Source of the DNA: Archegozetes longisetosus
Taxonomy: Eukaryota > Arthropoda > Arachnida > Sarcoptiformes > Trhypochthoniidae
Length of the DNA: 64,000 bases
Reading direction: 5' to 3'
NCBI GenBank assembly: GCA_018873245.2
Contig: JAEMBT020000005.1
Span: 10,304,001-10,368,000 of the forward strand
Shown here: positions 21,792 to 32,070 of the stretch, in pieces
Layout of the letters: the number at the start of each line of letters is the position of its first letter
Numbering within the stretch: the first letter of the stretch is position 1
Made by a program: the position numbers and the translations under genes
The notes under the pieces: generated by a model
Databases searched by the model: none
Told to the model about the DNA's origin: nothing
Seen by the model: only the letters and a program-made list of their open reading frames with translations

Positions 21792-24010
21792 GGTTAAGTG
21801 GGACTAAAGTGGCGGAATCACCATAAAAATCGAGGGAGGAGTTAAATCGATAGTACTCGACGAAGCAAATTGATTTTTGTGAGAATTACAAAGCCACGCC
21901 CACTAGTTCAAAAGTTACACCCCTTTTTATATTGAAGCTCATAAATTGATTTCTAAGTGGGCCGAGTCTTGTAAAAAACGAGTGAAGAGTCAAGTCGATA
22001 GTACTCGATGAGACAAATTGATTTATGTAAAAATCATTAAGCCACGCCCATTGGTTAAGAATCAATAGTCATTCAAAGTTTTCTCAAAATCTGCCTCTAA
22101 TAATCGTTACAATATATTTATATTCATCACAGTCAGCTTTAATAGATAAATTTTAGATAAACTATGAATTGCAAAACTATTAGATTCAAAACTACATAAT
22201 TCAAACTATAATTAAATTAATAAACTCAAAATAAAATCAAATTTATAACTATAATTTAATTAATAAGCTTATAAATCGGAGTCACTGTCGGAATCTCCCA
22301 ATTCTAGTGTCATCAATTTTCTCATCCGACTCTGTAGGATCTAGGGGTTCCGAGAGTGACTCTTCATCGAAAGGTTTGTGATGGGCCCTTCAAGAATTGA
22401 GTGGCGTTCTCTAAAATCTTCTTGAAGGTCAAACCTTTATGTTTGTCCTTCAAGAAAATTCTGTTATGAATGGCCCAGTCTACTTGTTTATTTAAAGAAT
22501 TGGGAGATTGTGGCGACCTTATAAAGCATTTGATGTGTCGCCACAGCCTTTTCAATTCTGTTGGTATGAACAACGTATTCTTGGCCATTATAGAGGACAT
22601 TCCTCACAAAAGTCTTTCGATGATTGACATTGAGATGGATCCAACTCATCCCAATGCCCGTGATGCCATTATAAACTGCAGCAGGGTCTATGTAAACGGT
22701 AGACCCTGCTGCAATACGAGAGTGTTTTTAGTACGGTCGGGTACAAACATAGCAAAACACTCACCGGTCTCTCGGCATATAGCACCAAACATCCACCAAT
22801 CTTTAAGCATGTAATAACGCCCGCGATTGAACTTTCGCTTGAAGATGTGGGATTTGTCACAATCACAAGTGCAACCTGGACCTCCAATCGTCCAAATTGT
22901 ACTTTTGAGGTGATGACTAGAAATGTATCGGACCTGTGGATACATCTTCTGTGCGATTTTAGGATCTGACTCGGTCTCTTGTACAGCGAGTCCTACACCA
23001 ATACCGCTCAGAAGACTGTAGCATAGCTTAAGCAACAGAAGAATTGGGTTAGGTTCTTTTTCGGTTGCTTGTTTCCCTGAAAACCAAGTGTTTTTCGCCG
23101 GATTAACGGTTGCGCTACAAAGTTTATCTTTGCAGCGGTATCGGTAACCAAGGACACAACTCGGTTACTCAGTTCAACGCAAGCTATGACTATATTTTGG
23201 ACATTTGTAAAGCTCAGGATCATCGAAAGGTATTAACAATCCCATGGTCCTGAGCTTTACAATGACCTATCGTCGGTCCAGCCGAACGCTCTTTCAAAAT
23301 TAAAAAAATTTAATTTATTAAAATCTATAATTAAACTATCTTTATCTGTGAATAAACTATTACTGGTAAATAAACTCATAGGTGAAGTATTATTAGACTC
23401 TAGATATCTATTTGCAATCATTAAATTAAGCTGACTAGAACTTTGACTAGATTCTCGATGTGGGTGAGTGCGCTCCGAAAAGAGCGTTTCATTTCTCTGC
23501 CTAACATCGAGACGACGAATCGATGCTTCACTTTCTAGGTCTGCCGCGTTTCTTCTCACCCTCCATATCGATAGAGAAAAATGACTAACTTTTGCGCTCA
23601 CTAGCCTTTATATACACTCGGTTTTGGAATGCGAATCAATGAGAGACGAGGGCAAGTCTAAATGTTCATAGGGGTTTTAGTTGATGCCGAAGTGATAAAA
23701 CCACTTTAAATTCGAATTTTGGAACTTTTTAAATTGTAACTCTTGAACTAGTGGACTTATCTTATTATTTTTTATACCAATCGATTTGTCTGATTGATTG
23801 CTATCTATTCGACTCCTCATCTGATTTTTATGAAGCTCCGCCCACTCGATTATAAATTTATAAGTTTAAATATAAAAATGGGCTTATCTTTTAAACTAGT
23901 GGGCGTAGCTTAATGATTTTACAATAAATCATTTTGTCTCATCAAGTACTATCGATTTGACTCCTCACTCGATTTTTATGGTGATTTCGCCACTTTAGTC
24001 CCACTTAACC
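21792..24010 (-). mobile_element. Merlin transposon with long inverted ends
   Basis: The ends GGTTAAGTGGGACTAAAGTG are inverted at both sides, and inverted homology continues with direct sub-repeats for about 200-300 bases. Perfect 8-base duplications GAACTAAG lie at 21784-21791 and 24011-24018. Its size is 2219 bases. Each end holds several copies of 'atcgatagtactcgatgag' and of 'aagccacgcccac', probably subterminal binding sites. It encodes a decayed IS1016/Merlin-type transposase on the - strand. Confidence 0.88.
22364..23240 (-). pseudogene. Merlin (IS1016-like) transposase, decayed
   Basis: Seen from N to C: a zinc-ribbon-like RYRCKDKLCSATVNPAKNTW (about 23130-23070); LLLKLCYSLLSGIGVGLAVQ; TIGGPGCTCDCDKSHIFKRK and FNRGRYYMLKDWWMFGAICR with the first Asp; a second Asp in YIDPAAVYNGITGIG; NVNHRKTFV, then NRIE and LWRHIKCFIRSPQSPNSLNK with the Glu. 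This is the Merlin order. At least three frame changes are needed. The second-Asp site lies in a 37-base palindrome at 22678-22716 (CAGCAGGGTCTA / TAGACCCTGCTG) that looks like a local inverted duplication. Confidence 0.8.
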
Positions 24011-24416
24011 GAACTAAGTTGTAATTTGATAAAGTTTAACTACTAAGTTTTTCCCTATAAAAAAGGTATTTGAATTCATAGTTAATCCAATATCTGGGTA
24101 TTTGTTGTGATGTTTGAAGTATTTTTTACAATTAGTACTTGAGCAAACTATTTTTTTAAAGAGAACAATATTTTAATTAGTTGTCATAAAATTAGAGGAA
24201 ATCTCAAGTAAAAACTAAAACAATTCACTTAGAATTTATTAAAGTTTTTTGTTGATATCGTTTATTGATTATCGATTTATTGCTTAAAAAACATGTTTAA
24301 GTATAGGATTTCGAAAGATAATGAAATTTATAAAGTATTGTTTATTTGAACTAAAGCCTCATTATTCATTGTCGTTACTTTAAAAAACTAAATTACAATT
24401 TTTATCAAAGCATTCA

Positions 24417-24700
24417 GATAACTTGGATTAAAACTTGAATCAAAACATTGGAGTGATGACGATGAAATAACAGCATTCCATTTTGTGCCTGAATCTCCAT
24501 ATCCAAAATATACTAGTGATAAGAACTTCACCTGTCTTGTGTTATTGTCGAGAAAATGACGATGGATCTGAAATGGTAATGTGCAATAGATGTTTAGAAT
24601 TTTTTCATACTATATGTTTAGAGACTCAGACAAAAGTAATACATGGTATTGCGATTACTGTTCAAAACGAGTTAAAATAGAAATAGATGAAAAAAATTAA
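24417..24700 (+). pseudogene. PHD finger at the end of the MULE protein
   Basis: Seen: HWSDDDEITAFHFVPESPYP (24440-24500), then in the next frame LCYCRENDDGSEMVMCNRCL, EFFHTICLETQ and, after another shift, KSNTWYCDYCSKRVKI. The Cys/His pattern C-x-C...C-x2-C...H-x4-C...C-x2-C is a complete PHD finger (histone-tail reader fold). Two one-base frameshifts disrupt it. It lies in line with the SWIM-type MULE pieces upstream on the same strand, after a plausible intron, so I read it as the C-terminus of that transposase. Confidence 0.6.
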
Positions 24701-25339
24701 GCAATTAAATTATTTTATAGCTTCTCGTTTAATCGTATATTGTAAGTTACGAAAATTCATTTTATTGATACTTAAATTCAAAATTTATAAATTCAATACG
24801 CATATACTCACTTCAAATAGAAATACATCATAATTTCATCAAATTATGATAAGTATCTCTCAATAAATTTCGATTTTTAAAAATAGTTTTTAAACAAATT
24901 TATGGAAATTCAATAAACTTATTTTAAATAAAATTGAACTTTCATATTGTATTTTCTCTAAAACTATACATTACGCAATCTAACAATGCCTTAGTGTATG
25001 AGCTTTATGCGTTCAATGTCTCGATAATTCGGGGTAAGGACATGCCACTAAAAATTTGCACAACTTTCTAAAGCTAGTAAAATCAGCATCAGAGCGCGCA
25101 CAACAAAAAGCTTTACGGCATCCAATTCATATGAATTTGCAGTTTAGGAATATCGAACATATAGAATCTTAAAGCTCTCAATTCTAGCCGTGCAATCGCT
25201 AAATTAATTTCAGAAAAGACAACTCGTTAGATAATTTTGATGAATTTCAATTCAAGACATAGACTGAAAGAAAACCATTCACTATTTACACATTTATATT
25301 GAAATCTGACTTAAAGGACGATTAACTTATAATATAATT

Positions 25340-25860
25340 AGTTGAGTAGAGGATAACATACCACTAATAAGATCCAATGGTTGGGGCGATAAAACTACCA
25401 AATTGAGCCATAAAAAGTCGAAAGCTTGTTCAAAAGTCTGTACGGCTTATTTGCACCCTAAAAGTTATGTTATTGATCGAAAAATTGTTTCTAAAGAGTG
25501 CACAGAGAAGCGATTGGTTCTATTCCGAGAAAAATGTAATAAGGACGGCAAAAGTCTTTCGGCCAGATTTGGCAACAGCCTATTACGCGAGCAACACTAT
25601 CTCAATAATGAATAAATTTGATATAAAGTTTATCGAACGCACAAAATCCACAAACGTTCCCCAATTACTACCAATTGAGGAGATTTGGAGCTGCATTAAG
25701 TCTAACGTCCATAAAAATGGTTGAAAAACCAAAAGTACTGATCACTTGAGGACCAGTATTTGACCAGAAAAATTTTAACGAAATTTGTCCAGAAATGATA
25801 GTTGACCTTATGAAGAAAGTGAAGACCAATGCTTAAAAATCGGCAGATAATGAACTAAAC
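25340..25860 (+). pseudogene. Tc1/mariner-superfamily transposase relic
   Basis: Two overlapping frames give VIDRKIVSKECTEKRLVLF and then, after a shift, RPDLATAYYASNTISIMNKF and NVPQLLPIEEIWSCIKSNVH. The pattern PDLA-AHYA...NxPQLxPIExFW is the C-terminal catalytic half of a Tc1-like transposase (second Asp and final Glu). Stops follow. The N-terminal half is not recognisable in 24960-25340 beyond scattered similarity. Confidence 0.65.
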
Positions 25861-25901
25861 TTTATGCTTAACTAAAGCTTATTTAATGGTGTTTCAATAG
25901 A

Positions 25902-26551
25902 TATTGTCACGTTTATTTTTGTGACTTGGGAACGATAGAATTTCTCATGTAATGTGTGTTTCTAGGAACGAGTAAATTGAAATCAGGGATCTCAATCTGA
26001 GATTCCAATTTAATTTTATCTAATTCTCTATCTAAGAGTCAGGTTGAACTCGATAGAGTATGCTTTACTTTTTAAAGTAATTTGTTTGATACTCACCTTT
26101 TCGTACTATTTATTATAAATATGATATAGATATATACTTCAAATTAAAGAGTTCTATTCCTTAATAATTATTTTATTGTAAATTTTGATGTACAATGTAT
26201 AACAATCAACAGTTAAGGATTTATGTTTTATCTGTCTCTGGTTACACAACCTCTCTTGCCTTTTTATAGTTTTTGGTTCTCACAATAGTTATTTTTATCT
26301 GAAAACAAAAATAATATTTGTGTTTTTCTGTAATTTAGGTAAATAGTACTTATACCATTATTTATCAGTCAAATGGAAAATGATCTTGCACTGTGATCTC
26401 AAAGATAATTACTCATTACAAATGAAAGTTGTAAACTATACTTTCTATTTTACTACTAAACTACTTTATTATAGATTAAAGTTAATCTTTTAAGATGACT
26501 AACTAAACAATTATAGAAACTAAAGCACTATTTTTTTTATATTTCACAATA
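25902..26551. mobile_element. TA-target MITE copy B (empty site)
   Basis: This is the reverse-orientation copy of the MITE at 13821-15079. The ends are TATTGTCAC (25902) and CACAATA (26551), with TA after the right end and GA before the left. About 650 bases. It matches copy A on both sides of 26132, where copy A carries the fold-back element and this copy reads 'ttgaagtatatatctatatc' on the reverse strand. Confidence 0.8.
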
Positions 26552-27354
26552 TATCACTTTTTAAAATCTGTTTAGTGACAAAAAAGTTATAAAATTTTAA
26601 ACTTTATGCAAATTCTAAGGGAAATACTATGTATCTTTACTTTTAAATTTATCACAATAATGGAACAAATATTTTAAATTTTTAGTACTCTTATAAAATT
26701 TATCAATATTCTATTGTTGTAGCAATAAAAGTTTTAAATTATTTTAATTTTCGTTAAATTGAGTCTTTTACACTTATAAATATATTATTATAAAATTTCA
26801 CAACATAATGTTCATTCTTTTTTTTTCGTCATATAATTTCAATATTACCTCATGAATTTCTGATTTACCAAAGTATAAAAGCTTTTCTAGCATTAATTAG
26901 CGCCAAAAGAGCGCTGGCCGATCATATTTACACTAATAAAATATACCATAGACTGAAATATAGATACGATAAAAAAAGTTGATCTTCAACAAAACTCAAT
27001 CTTTTAATACCTAAATATCTGTTAAAACACTTAAAGTTGAATACTACCAATAACAAGAAAAAAGAATTTACATTAGAATAATTACTAGAGAAACTCGGCG
27101 AATTTGCATAACTTTACTTAAATTAATGATGGCTTAATCTTTATCAGTATAAGAAGTCAATTTCATTAAAATGTAAGTTGGGATGTGTTCATAGAATGAA
27201 AGAGCATTTGTTGCTGTTACATCTGATTACTTGACAAAGAAATCTTATTCGTACTTCAGAATTCAATTATATCATTTTTATCAAATTTCGATGGTTTGGC
27301 CAGAATATGATTTAATTGTCTTTCTTTGTTTTTATAACTTGATTAAGAAATTTA

Positions 27355-27670
27355 CTTAAAAAAATGAAAAAATGATCTCGAATTTTAGAATAGTTTTACA
27401 TTTATTTTGGGAGACAGCTATACGTATATTAAATTAGATATTTTATAAATTAACTTTTACAACTTAAAATATTTATCTAATTAAATAAGGCTTACATAAA
27501 AAAGTAACGTTATTTTTCCAAAGATGGAGGTGGATTGACGAAATAAAATACTAATGGAAATTTCAAGTTTTACGACAAATATTTAAATCTGTGGAATAGA
27601 ACACTATACAAAATTAATCATCAGACTAAAGATCGATATTCAATTGTTATATGGAATTGTATACATGTAA
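27355..27670. repeat. Dispersed repeat, copy 2 (uninterrupted)
   Basis: Same orientation as the copy at 9420-10205, without the hAT MITE. It ends about 250 bases upstream of the DEG/ENaC start codon. It is the only recognisable structure in the 1.3 kb between the MITE copy B and that gene. Confidence 0.6.
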
Positions 27671-27923
27671 TTATGCTTGTAAATGACACGATAGCACACC
27701 ATTTAGCTTTTTTAAATACACTCTCCTAGTATAAGCAGTACAGTTGTCATTTATATTACACACATTGTGCTATTCTTAAAAATACTAACCTGTTATTGAA
27801 GGTGAATTTACAAAAATTTAAGAAACTATTTGGACCCGTAGTGGTTCTACATATTTGAGAGTAAAAGATTTATTTTCACTGTTTATCATCAAAAGAAAAG
27901 GAAACTGAGTGACATAAACGAAG

Positions 27924-30383
27924 ATGTTAAATCTGATTAGAAAATTTTTAATATCACTTTCTTTGCACAGAATCGGAAAAATAATTGCTTTAACCTTTCT
28001 ATTGTATCAAATTATTGATTTAACTTACCATTATTATCAAAAAGAAACTGTTATTGTCTTGAAATATGAGAGAGTACAACAAACATTTCCTTCAATCACA
28101 TTTTGTTTGGATTCTTCTCAATATCAAATCAAATCAAATTCTAGTACTCATCAAAGAATATTTAGTTTTATCGAAAATTCTATTAATTGTTACTATTCAA
28201 GTAATAACTCATTTTTTTCTGAAGCTTTGGTGAATTGTGAAGAAAATTATCAGTTGCTAAAATCTGTTACACCTTTCTCTTCACATTGCATAACATTTCT
28301 TAGTTTATTATTTGGGAACAATGAAACACTTGAATATGCAATAAAAATTAAATTTATTATAAAGAATAAACTAACACTACATGGTCTCGTGCATAACTCG
28401 AGGTCTCCCCCAAATTTTTTTCAACATCCAATCAAATTCAGACCTAGATATTATTATAATGTCGAAATCTTTTCATTCAAAGACCATTTGTTAGAATTTC
28501 CTTATCAAACAAACTGTTTTGATTATCAGAAACATGTTACGGATTCTAAAGATTTTCGTTCACAAGAGGACTGTTTAGTCAAACATTTAAAAGAAAAGGA
28601 ATATCAAAAGTGTAAATGCAATTGGAAATGGTTTTATAGTGAACTTGATTCAAATGACACAGAAATTTGCAACAACTTCAAATGTAATATCAAGTTCAAT
28701 AGGAGAGATCTGAGCAAAGTTTGCAAAAAGAGCTGTTACAATGAATATTATGATACAAGAATTAAAGGTGTGAATAAATATAGATATGCAGACGAAACAG
28801 TGATACATTTAACCAAAGGAGATGATCAAGAAATTACTCATTTTCATTATCCTAAAATGGATTTCATAACTTATGTTTGTTCCATTGGAGCATTATCTTC
28901 AATGTGGTTTGGAATAAATTTTGCACAGTCTGCTCATATAATTATCATGAAATTTATTTTGTTGTTAAAGAAAATTGAATTTTTAACAAATGATTATACG
29001 CTTTTTCTCTGCATGAGCTTGAATAGAAAAACGAATTTAACCAAGTTATTTAAATATTCATTGAATATGATATTTATAATTATTATTTTACTCCAAATTA
29101 TTCAAGTTTCTAAGTTATTCTTGAGAAATGAAATCATAATACGTCTTGATATCGTTCATACAAAGATGTTACCATTAACTAGGCTGATATTTCTTCCTTA
29201 TACAAAAGAAATCTATGCCAAGATACAGCCAAATGTAGTTTTAAGAGAGAAGATAATAATGGAAAACAATACGATAAAAAGAGTTCAAAAATATAAAATG
29301 ACAGATGAACTATATAGAGGATATTTATTTGAAATGTTACAACACAAGGAAATGAAGCAATTCTATCATACCATAGGTTATAAAGATTTAATAAAATCTT
29401 GCAACATTGTGATCGGAAGTAATTATATGAACTGTCCTGAACCCAATATCAGATTTTGTTTTCATAAAACGGGCATGTTTTTCTCATTCGAATTCTTCGG
29501 GGATAATAATGGTAGTCTTGTACAATTAGTTCATAGTCATAATATTCAGAATAATTTGCGAGAAGTAAGATTTGAAATTGGAAACATAGAATCAGTATTT
29601 GCTCATTTAGTTTCCTCTCAACTTAAATCGCCCGATTCAAGTTTATTACTCTTTGAGAAGAATACAGAGAATAATATTTATTATCATTCGATTTCGATAA
29701 AAAAATTGCAAACTTTAGAGCATTTATGTGATAATAGAAATGATGATAATTTGATAGATACAATAAATGATGATTGCTCTGATAAATGCTTTCTCAATTC
29801 AATTAAAAATGATTTAATTTGTATTCCTCTGAAACAAATTGTATTTGTTATGGAATTGAAGGAAATTGAAACAGATGAAATCAAATTTTGCAATCAAACA
29901 ATAGAGTTAAATAACACTATCATAAATCAATACAAAGATGAGTGTAAAAGAAATTGTTCAACTAAACGTAATTGCAATTCATTTATATATGAGGCATATA
30001 TTAAGACATCGCCTAGAAATTCAACTAAATTAAACTTGGTTCCAATCAATTTTCCTCATTTAGCTTTTACTGAGACTTCAAAATCAGATGTCAATCAATT
30101 GATTTATAACTTGGGAGGAATTATGAGCTTGTGGTTTGGTTTATCACCAGCTTCAATGATAGACCTACTCAAGAATATTCTTAATTCAGCGGGTAAATTG
30201 ATAATAAACTTTCATCTACTCAAAGTTCCTGTAAAAATATTTATAACTCGTTTCGAATTCACATTCAAGAAATCGTTTAAATATTTAATCAATTCAATTA
30301 TTAGTATAATTTTACTTTTAAAAATGTATATAATTTATTTGACATATAAATTTTTGCAATCAATTAAGTATTGTATAATTTAA
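27924..30383 (+). CDS. Tandem DEG/ENaC-family channel protein (two full units plus a third start)
   Basis: Amiloride-sensitive-type sodium channel family (DEG/ENaC, pickpocket/ASIC kin), plasma membrane. One uninterrupted 819-residue frame; the ATG has A at -3. A normal subunit has two TMs. Here unit 1 has TM1 at about 15-36 and the post-TM1 motif FPSITFC (55-61). A Cys-rich loop (Cys at 90-270) follows, then TM2 DFITYVCSIGALSSMWFGIN at about 313-332. Unit 2 begins at about 372 with FKYSLNMIFIIIILLQIIQV as its TM1. It has its own Cys-rich loop (493-684) and TM2 NQLIYNLGGIMSLWFGLSPA (about 724-743). After that FKYLINSIISIILLLKMYII (785-804) repeats the unit-2 TM1 start, then the frame stops at 819. 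The filter-like triplet is G-I-N in unit 1 and the canonical G-L-S in unit 2. The post-TM1 FPxxT motif is lost in unit 2. The poly(A)-like AATAAA lies at 30554-30559. Confidence 0.85.
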   Translation: MLNLIRKFLISLSLHRIGKIIALTFLLYQIIDLTYHYYQKETVIVLKYERVQQTFPSITFCLDSSQYQIKSNSSTHQRIFSFIENSINCYYSSNNSFFSEALVNCEENYQLLKSVTPFSSHCITFLSLLFGNNETLEYAIKIKFIIKNKLTLHGLVHNSRSPPNFFQHPIKFRPRYYYNVEIFSFKDHLLEFPYQTNCFDYQKHVTDSKDFRSQEDCLVKHLKEKEYQKCKCNWKWFYSELDSNDTEICNNFKCNIKFNRRDLSKVCKKSCYNEYYDTRIKGVNKYRYADETVIHLTKGDDQEITHFHYPKMDFITYVCSIGALSSMWFGINFAQSAHIIIMKFILLLKKIEFLTNDYTLFLCMSLNRKTNLTKLFKYSLNMIFIIIILLQIIQVSKLFLRNEIIIRLDIVHTKMLPLTRLIFLPYTKEIYAKIQPNVVLREKIIMENNTIKRVQKYKMTDELYRGYLFEMLQHKEMKQFYHTIGYKDLIKSCNIVIGSNYMNCPEPNIRFCFHKTGMFFSFEFFGDNNGSLVQLVHSHNIQNNLREVRFEIGNIESVFAHLVSSQLKSPDSSLLLFEKNTENNIYYHSISIKKLQTLEHLCDNRNDDNLIDTINDDCSDKCFLNSIKNDLICIPLKQIVFVMELKEIETDEIKFCNQTIELNNTIINQYKDECKRNCSTKRNCNSFIYEAYIKTSPRNSTKLNLVPINFPHLAFTETSKSDVNQLIYNLGGIMSLWFGLSPASMIDLLKNILNSAGKLIINFHLLKVPVKIFITRFEFTFKKSFKYLINSIISIILLLKMYIIYLTYKFLQSIKYCII

Positions 30384-30709
30384 TTTACTTTAATTGATAT
30401 CTTCAAAATTATCTATCAAAAATTGACAATATATTATGAAAATGAATTTTATATTAATAGTATTATACTTAGTTTAATTTTTTGAGTTTTGTGTTATTAA
30501 AATCTAAGTTATTTAACTCATATTTTAATTAAATTTATTCAAGTTAGAGCTAAAATAAATTTGATGTTTAAGGCTTAAATTTTTATTCATGTGCTAAAAT
30601 TTTTATTGATCATATCGTTACTTTGGAACTATAGTGCTATATTTCATTTTTTCATAAATTGAGTTATTATATCATCATAACATATAAAGATCTGAACATA
30701 TATGTTATA

Positions 30710-30784
30710 TTAGGTCAAACCATAAGTAATTGCAAAGTTTTTCATAATAAAACATGAAAAAGTTTGCAATTACTTATGGTTTAA
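30710..30784. mobile_element. Mini-mariner: two inverted ends joined back to back
   Basis: The arms 30717-30745 and 30754-30782 (29 bases, one mismatch) surround an 8-base loop. The arm reads AAACCATAAGTAATTGCAAA, and the left side is preceded by TTAGGTC, giving a mariner-type end (TTAGGT...GTAATTGC). It has the same plan as the human MADE1 element: almost nothing but two mariner ends. No other part of a parent element is in the window. Confidence 0.7.
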
Positions 30785-31245
30785 ATAAATAATTTCATCG
30801 TCTCAAACCTCTGGCTCATAATATTCAGTGTAATTTAGACGTACCTTAAAATCGAGCATTTTTTCGTGCTATTTTGTCGTATCTGTAAATAAATTAAGAA
30901 CTTAGTCTTGAACTCCAGTAAACCATACAAAAATTTTAATTTTATTATTTTGTTGAAGAATTAATTCAATTTAGGCCGTACCGATAAAGAATATTTGATT
31001 TGTTCTGGACTTCAAAATATTTTCCGATTTTTAGAATTATTAAATAGTCTTTGACTCTGGTAACAAAAAACTTTCGATTCTTGTACTGAGTTATGACCAG
31101 ATTGATCACCTCTCACACATCGAGGGATCTGACTCACATCTCACGCATCGGATACTTGCATGAGACGAGAGTCTCATACATTTAGAAAGTTTATTGAAAT
31201 ATTAAAATATATCTTAGAAATCAGTTTCAAAAATCTACTTTACTG

Positions 31246-32070
31246 ATGTTGATAGCAATGAATGTCATCAAGTTTTTGTTGACTTTTTTGGGCAAAAGTG
31301 AGTTCAAATCAAATATTGTAATTTTAGCTGAAGTTTTCCTGTATTTTTGTCATTACTTTGTGAAATACTTCAATGAATATCTTCTTGAATTACAAGAAAA
31401 GTCAATCAATGCAACTTATTTGTATCAAATGGTTATTGAAATGCGTTCAATTATAAAAAACAGAATTGAGCAAAAGTTTTTTTGTGTTAAAGAAGTCGAG
31501 TATTTAAGGCGAATCGACTTGAATGAGGGACAACTAATTTTAACACCGGTTGTCGAAGTATATGAACGTACTCTTGAATACTTTGATCGGTGATTTGATT
31601 CAGAGAAAACACGAATTTTCAAGAATTTTTCATATCTCAGTCTCAAGAATGAACTTAAAATCGATTTTTGAAATTCCTTAAAGTATCTATAGATGAGGAT
31701 TAGCTATTCGATGAGATATCACTATTTAGTTTGGCTTTCGCTTCGACTAGTAATGAAGATAAGGCTTTGAATAATGATAAGCTTTGGATCAAACTTTTGA
31801 AAAACAATTCTTTGCCAAACCTAGCAAAATTGTTGAATTAGTTCTTTATGTTCCGATAGCTAATGATTTCGTCGAAAGATTATTTAGTCGAATGAAGAAA
31901 TAGTTGAATGACGAGAGAAGTCTAATGAGTATTGATTTGGTCAGAGCAAAAATCTACATAGAGCCTAACTTTGGAATGTCATGCGTTGAGTTCGCTGATT
32001 AAGTTTCAAAGAATGAGGCGATATTAAGAGCTACAAAATCTAATAAAAAATACACTGTCAAATACAGTTA
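31246..32070 (+). pseudogene. hAT transposase C-terminal relic
   Basis: Seen: YFNEYLLELQEKSINATYLY and RSIIKNRIEQKFFCVKEVEY in a 115-codon frame. Further on come LPNLAKIVELVLYVPIANDF + VERLFSRMKK and NDERSLMSIDLVRAKIYIEP, the hAT dimerisation domain (usual 'P.SNA..ER.FS..' and 'R..m'). Stops separate the parts. The N-terminal part and the element ends are not recognised. Confidence 0.7.

Larger units (their letters stand above)
13440..24710 (+). mobile_element. MULE DNA transposon relic (SWIM + PHD), riddled with insertions
   Basis: This is a Mutator-like transposase of the ZSWIM3-related type, in pieces along about 11 kb. Seen in order: an N-terminal zinc-binding region CPAHIKLT...NTEHNHEL (13490-13690) and TQDNPRLILEFMRDKTGSS (about 13700). 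Next comes NDVQQLIKCMLDDDKSG...ILEYCFWQNKKKE, running into VDST at the first catalytic Asp (15165-15336). After the mariner it resumes as FILN, then FQWFSSENSDFINIKTNVTD with the second Asp (16610-16860) and ACLSHVFKVLKVE in another frame. CYTSEIEKFNTLYNKF...KYFDDN follows at 17534-17665. After the hAT come WVQCYRDKKPNLGETTNN (20620-20935), the SWIM-like YKCSRFSKKKLSCFYVF (about 21020) and a Ser-rich tail to 21640. After the Merlin comes a PHD finger (24490-24700). Stops and frameshifts are present, so it is dead. I could not find its own terminal repeats. Confidence 0.8.

Noticed and set aside
22470-22814. 114-codon + strand frame
   Set aside because: Antisense of the Merlin transposase; no domain of its own.
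27355-27923. Dispersed repeat upstream of DEG/ENaC taken as its promoter
   Set aside because: The other copy at 9.4-10.2 kb has no such gene beside it, so conservation here reflects repeat descent rather than regulation.
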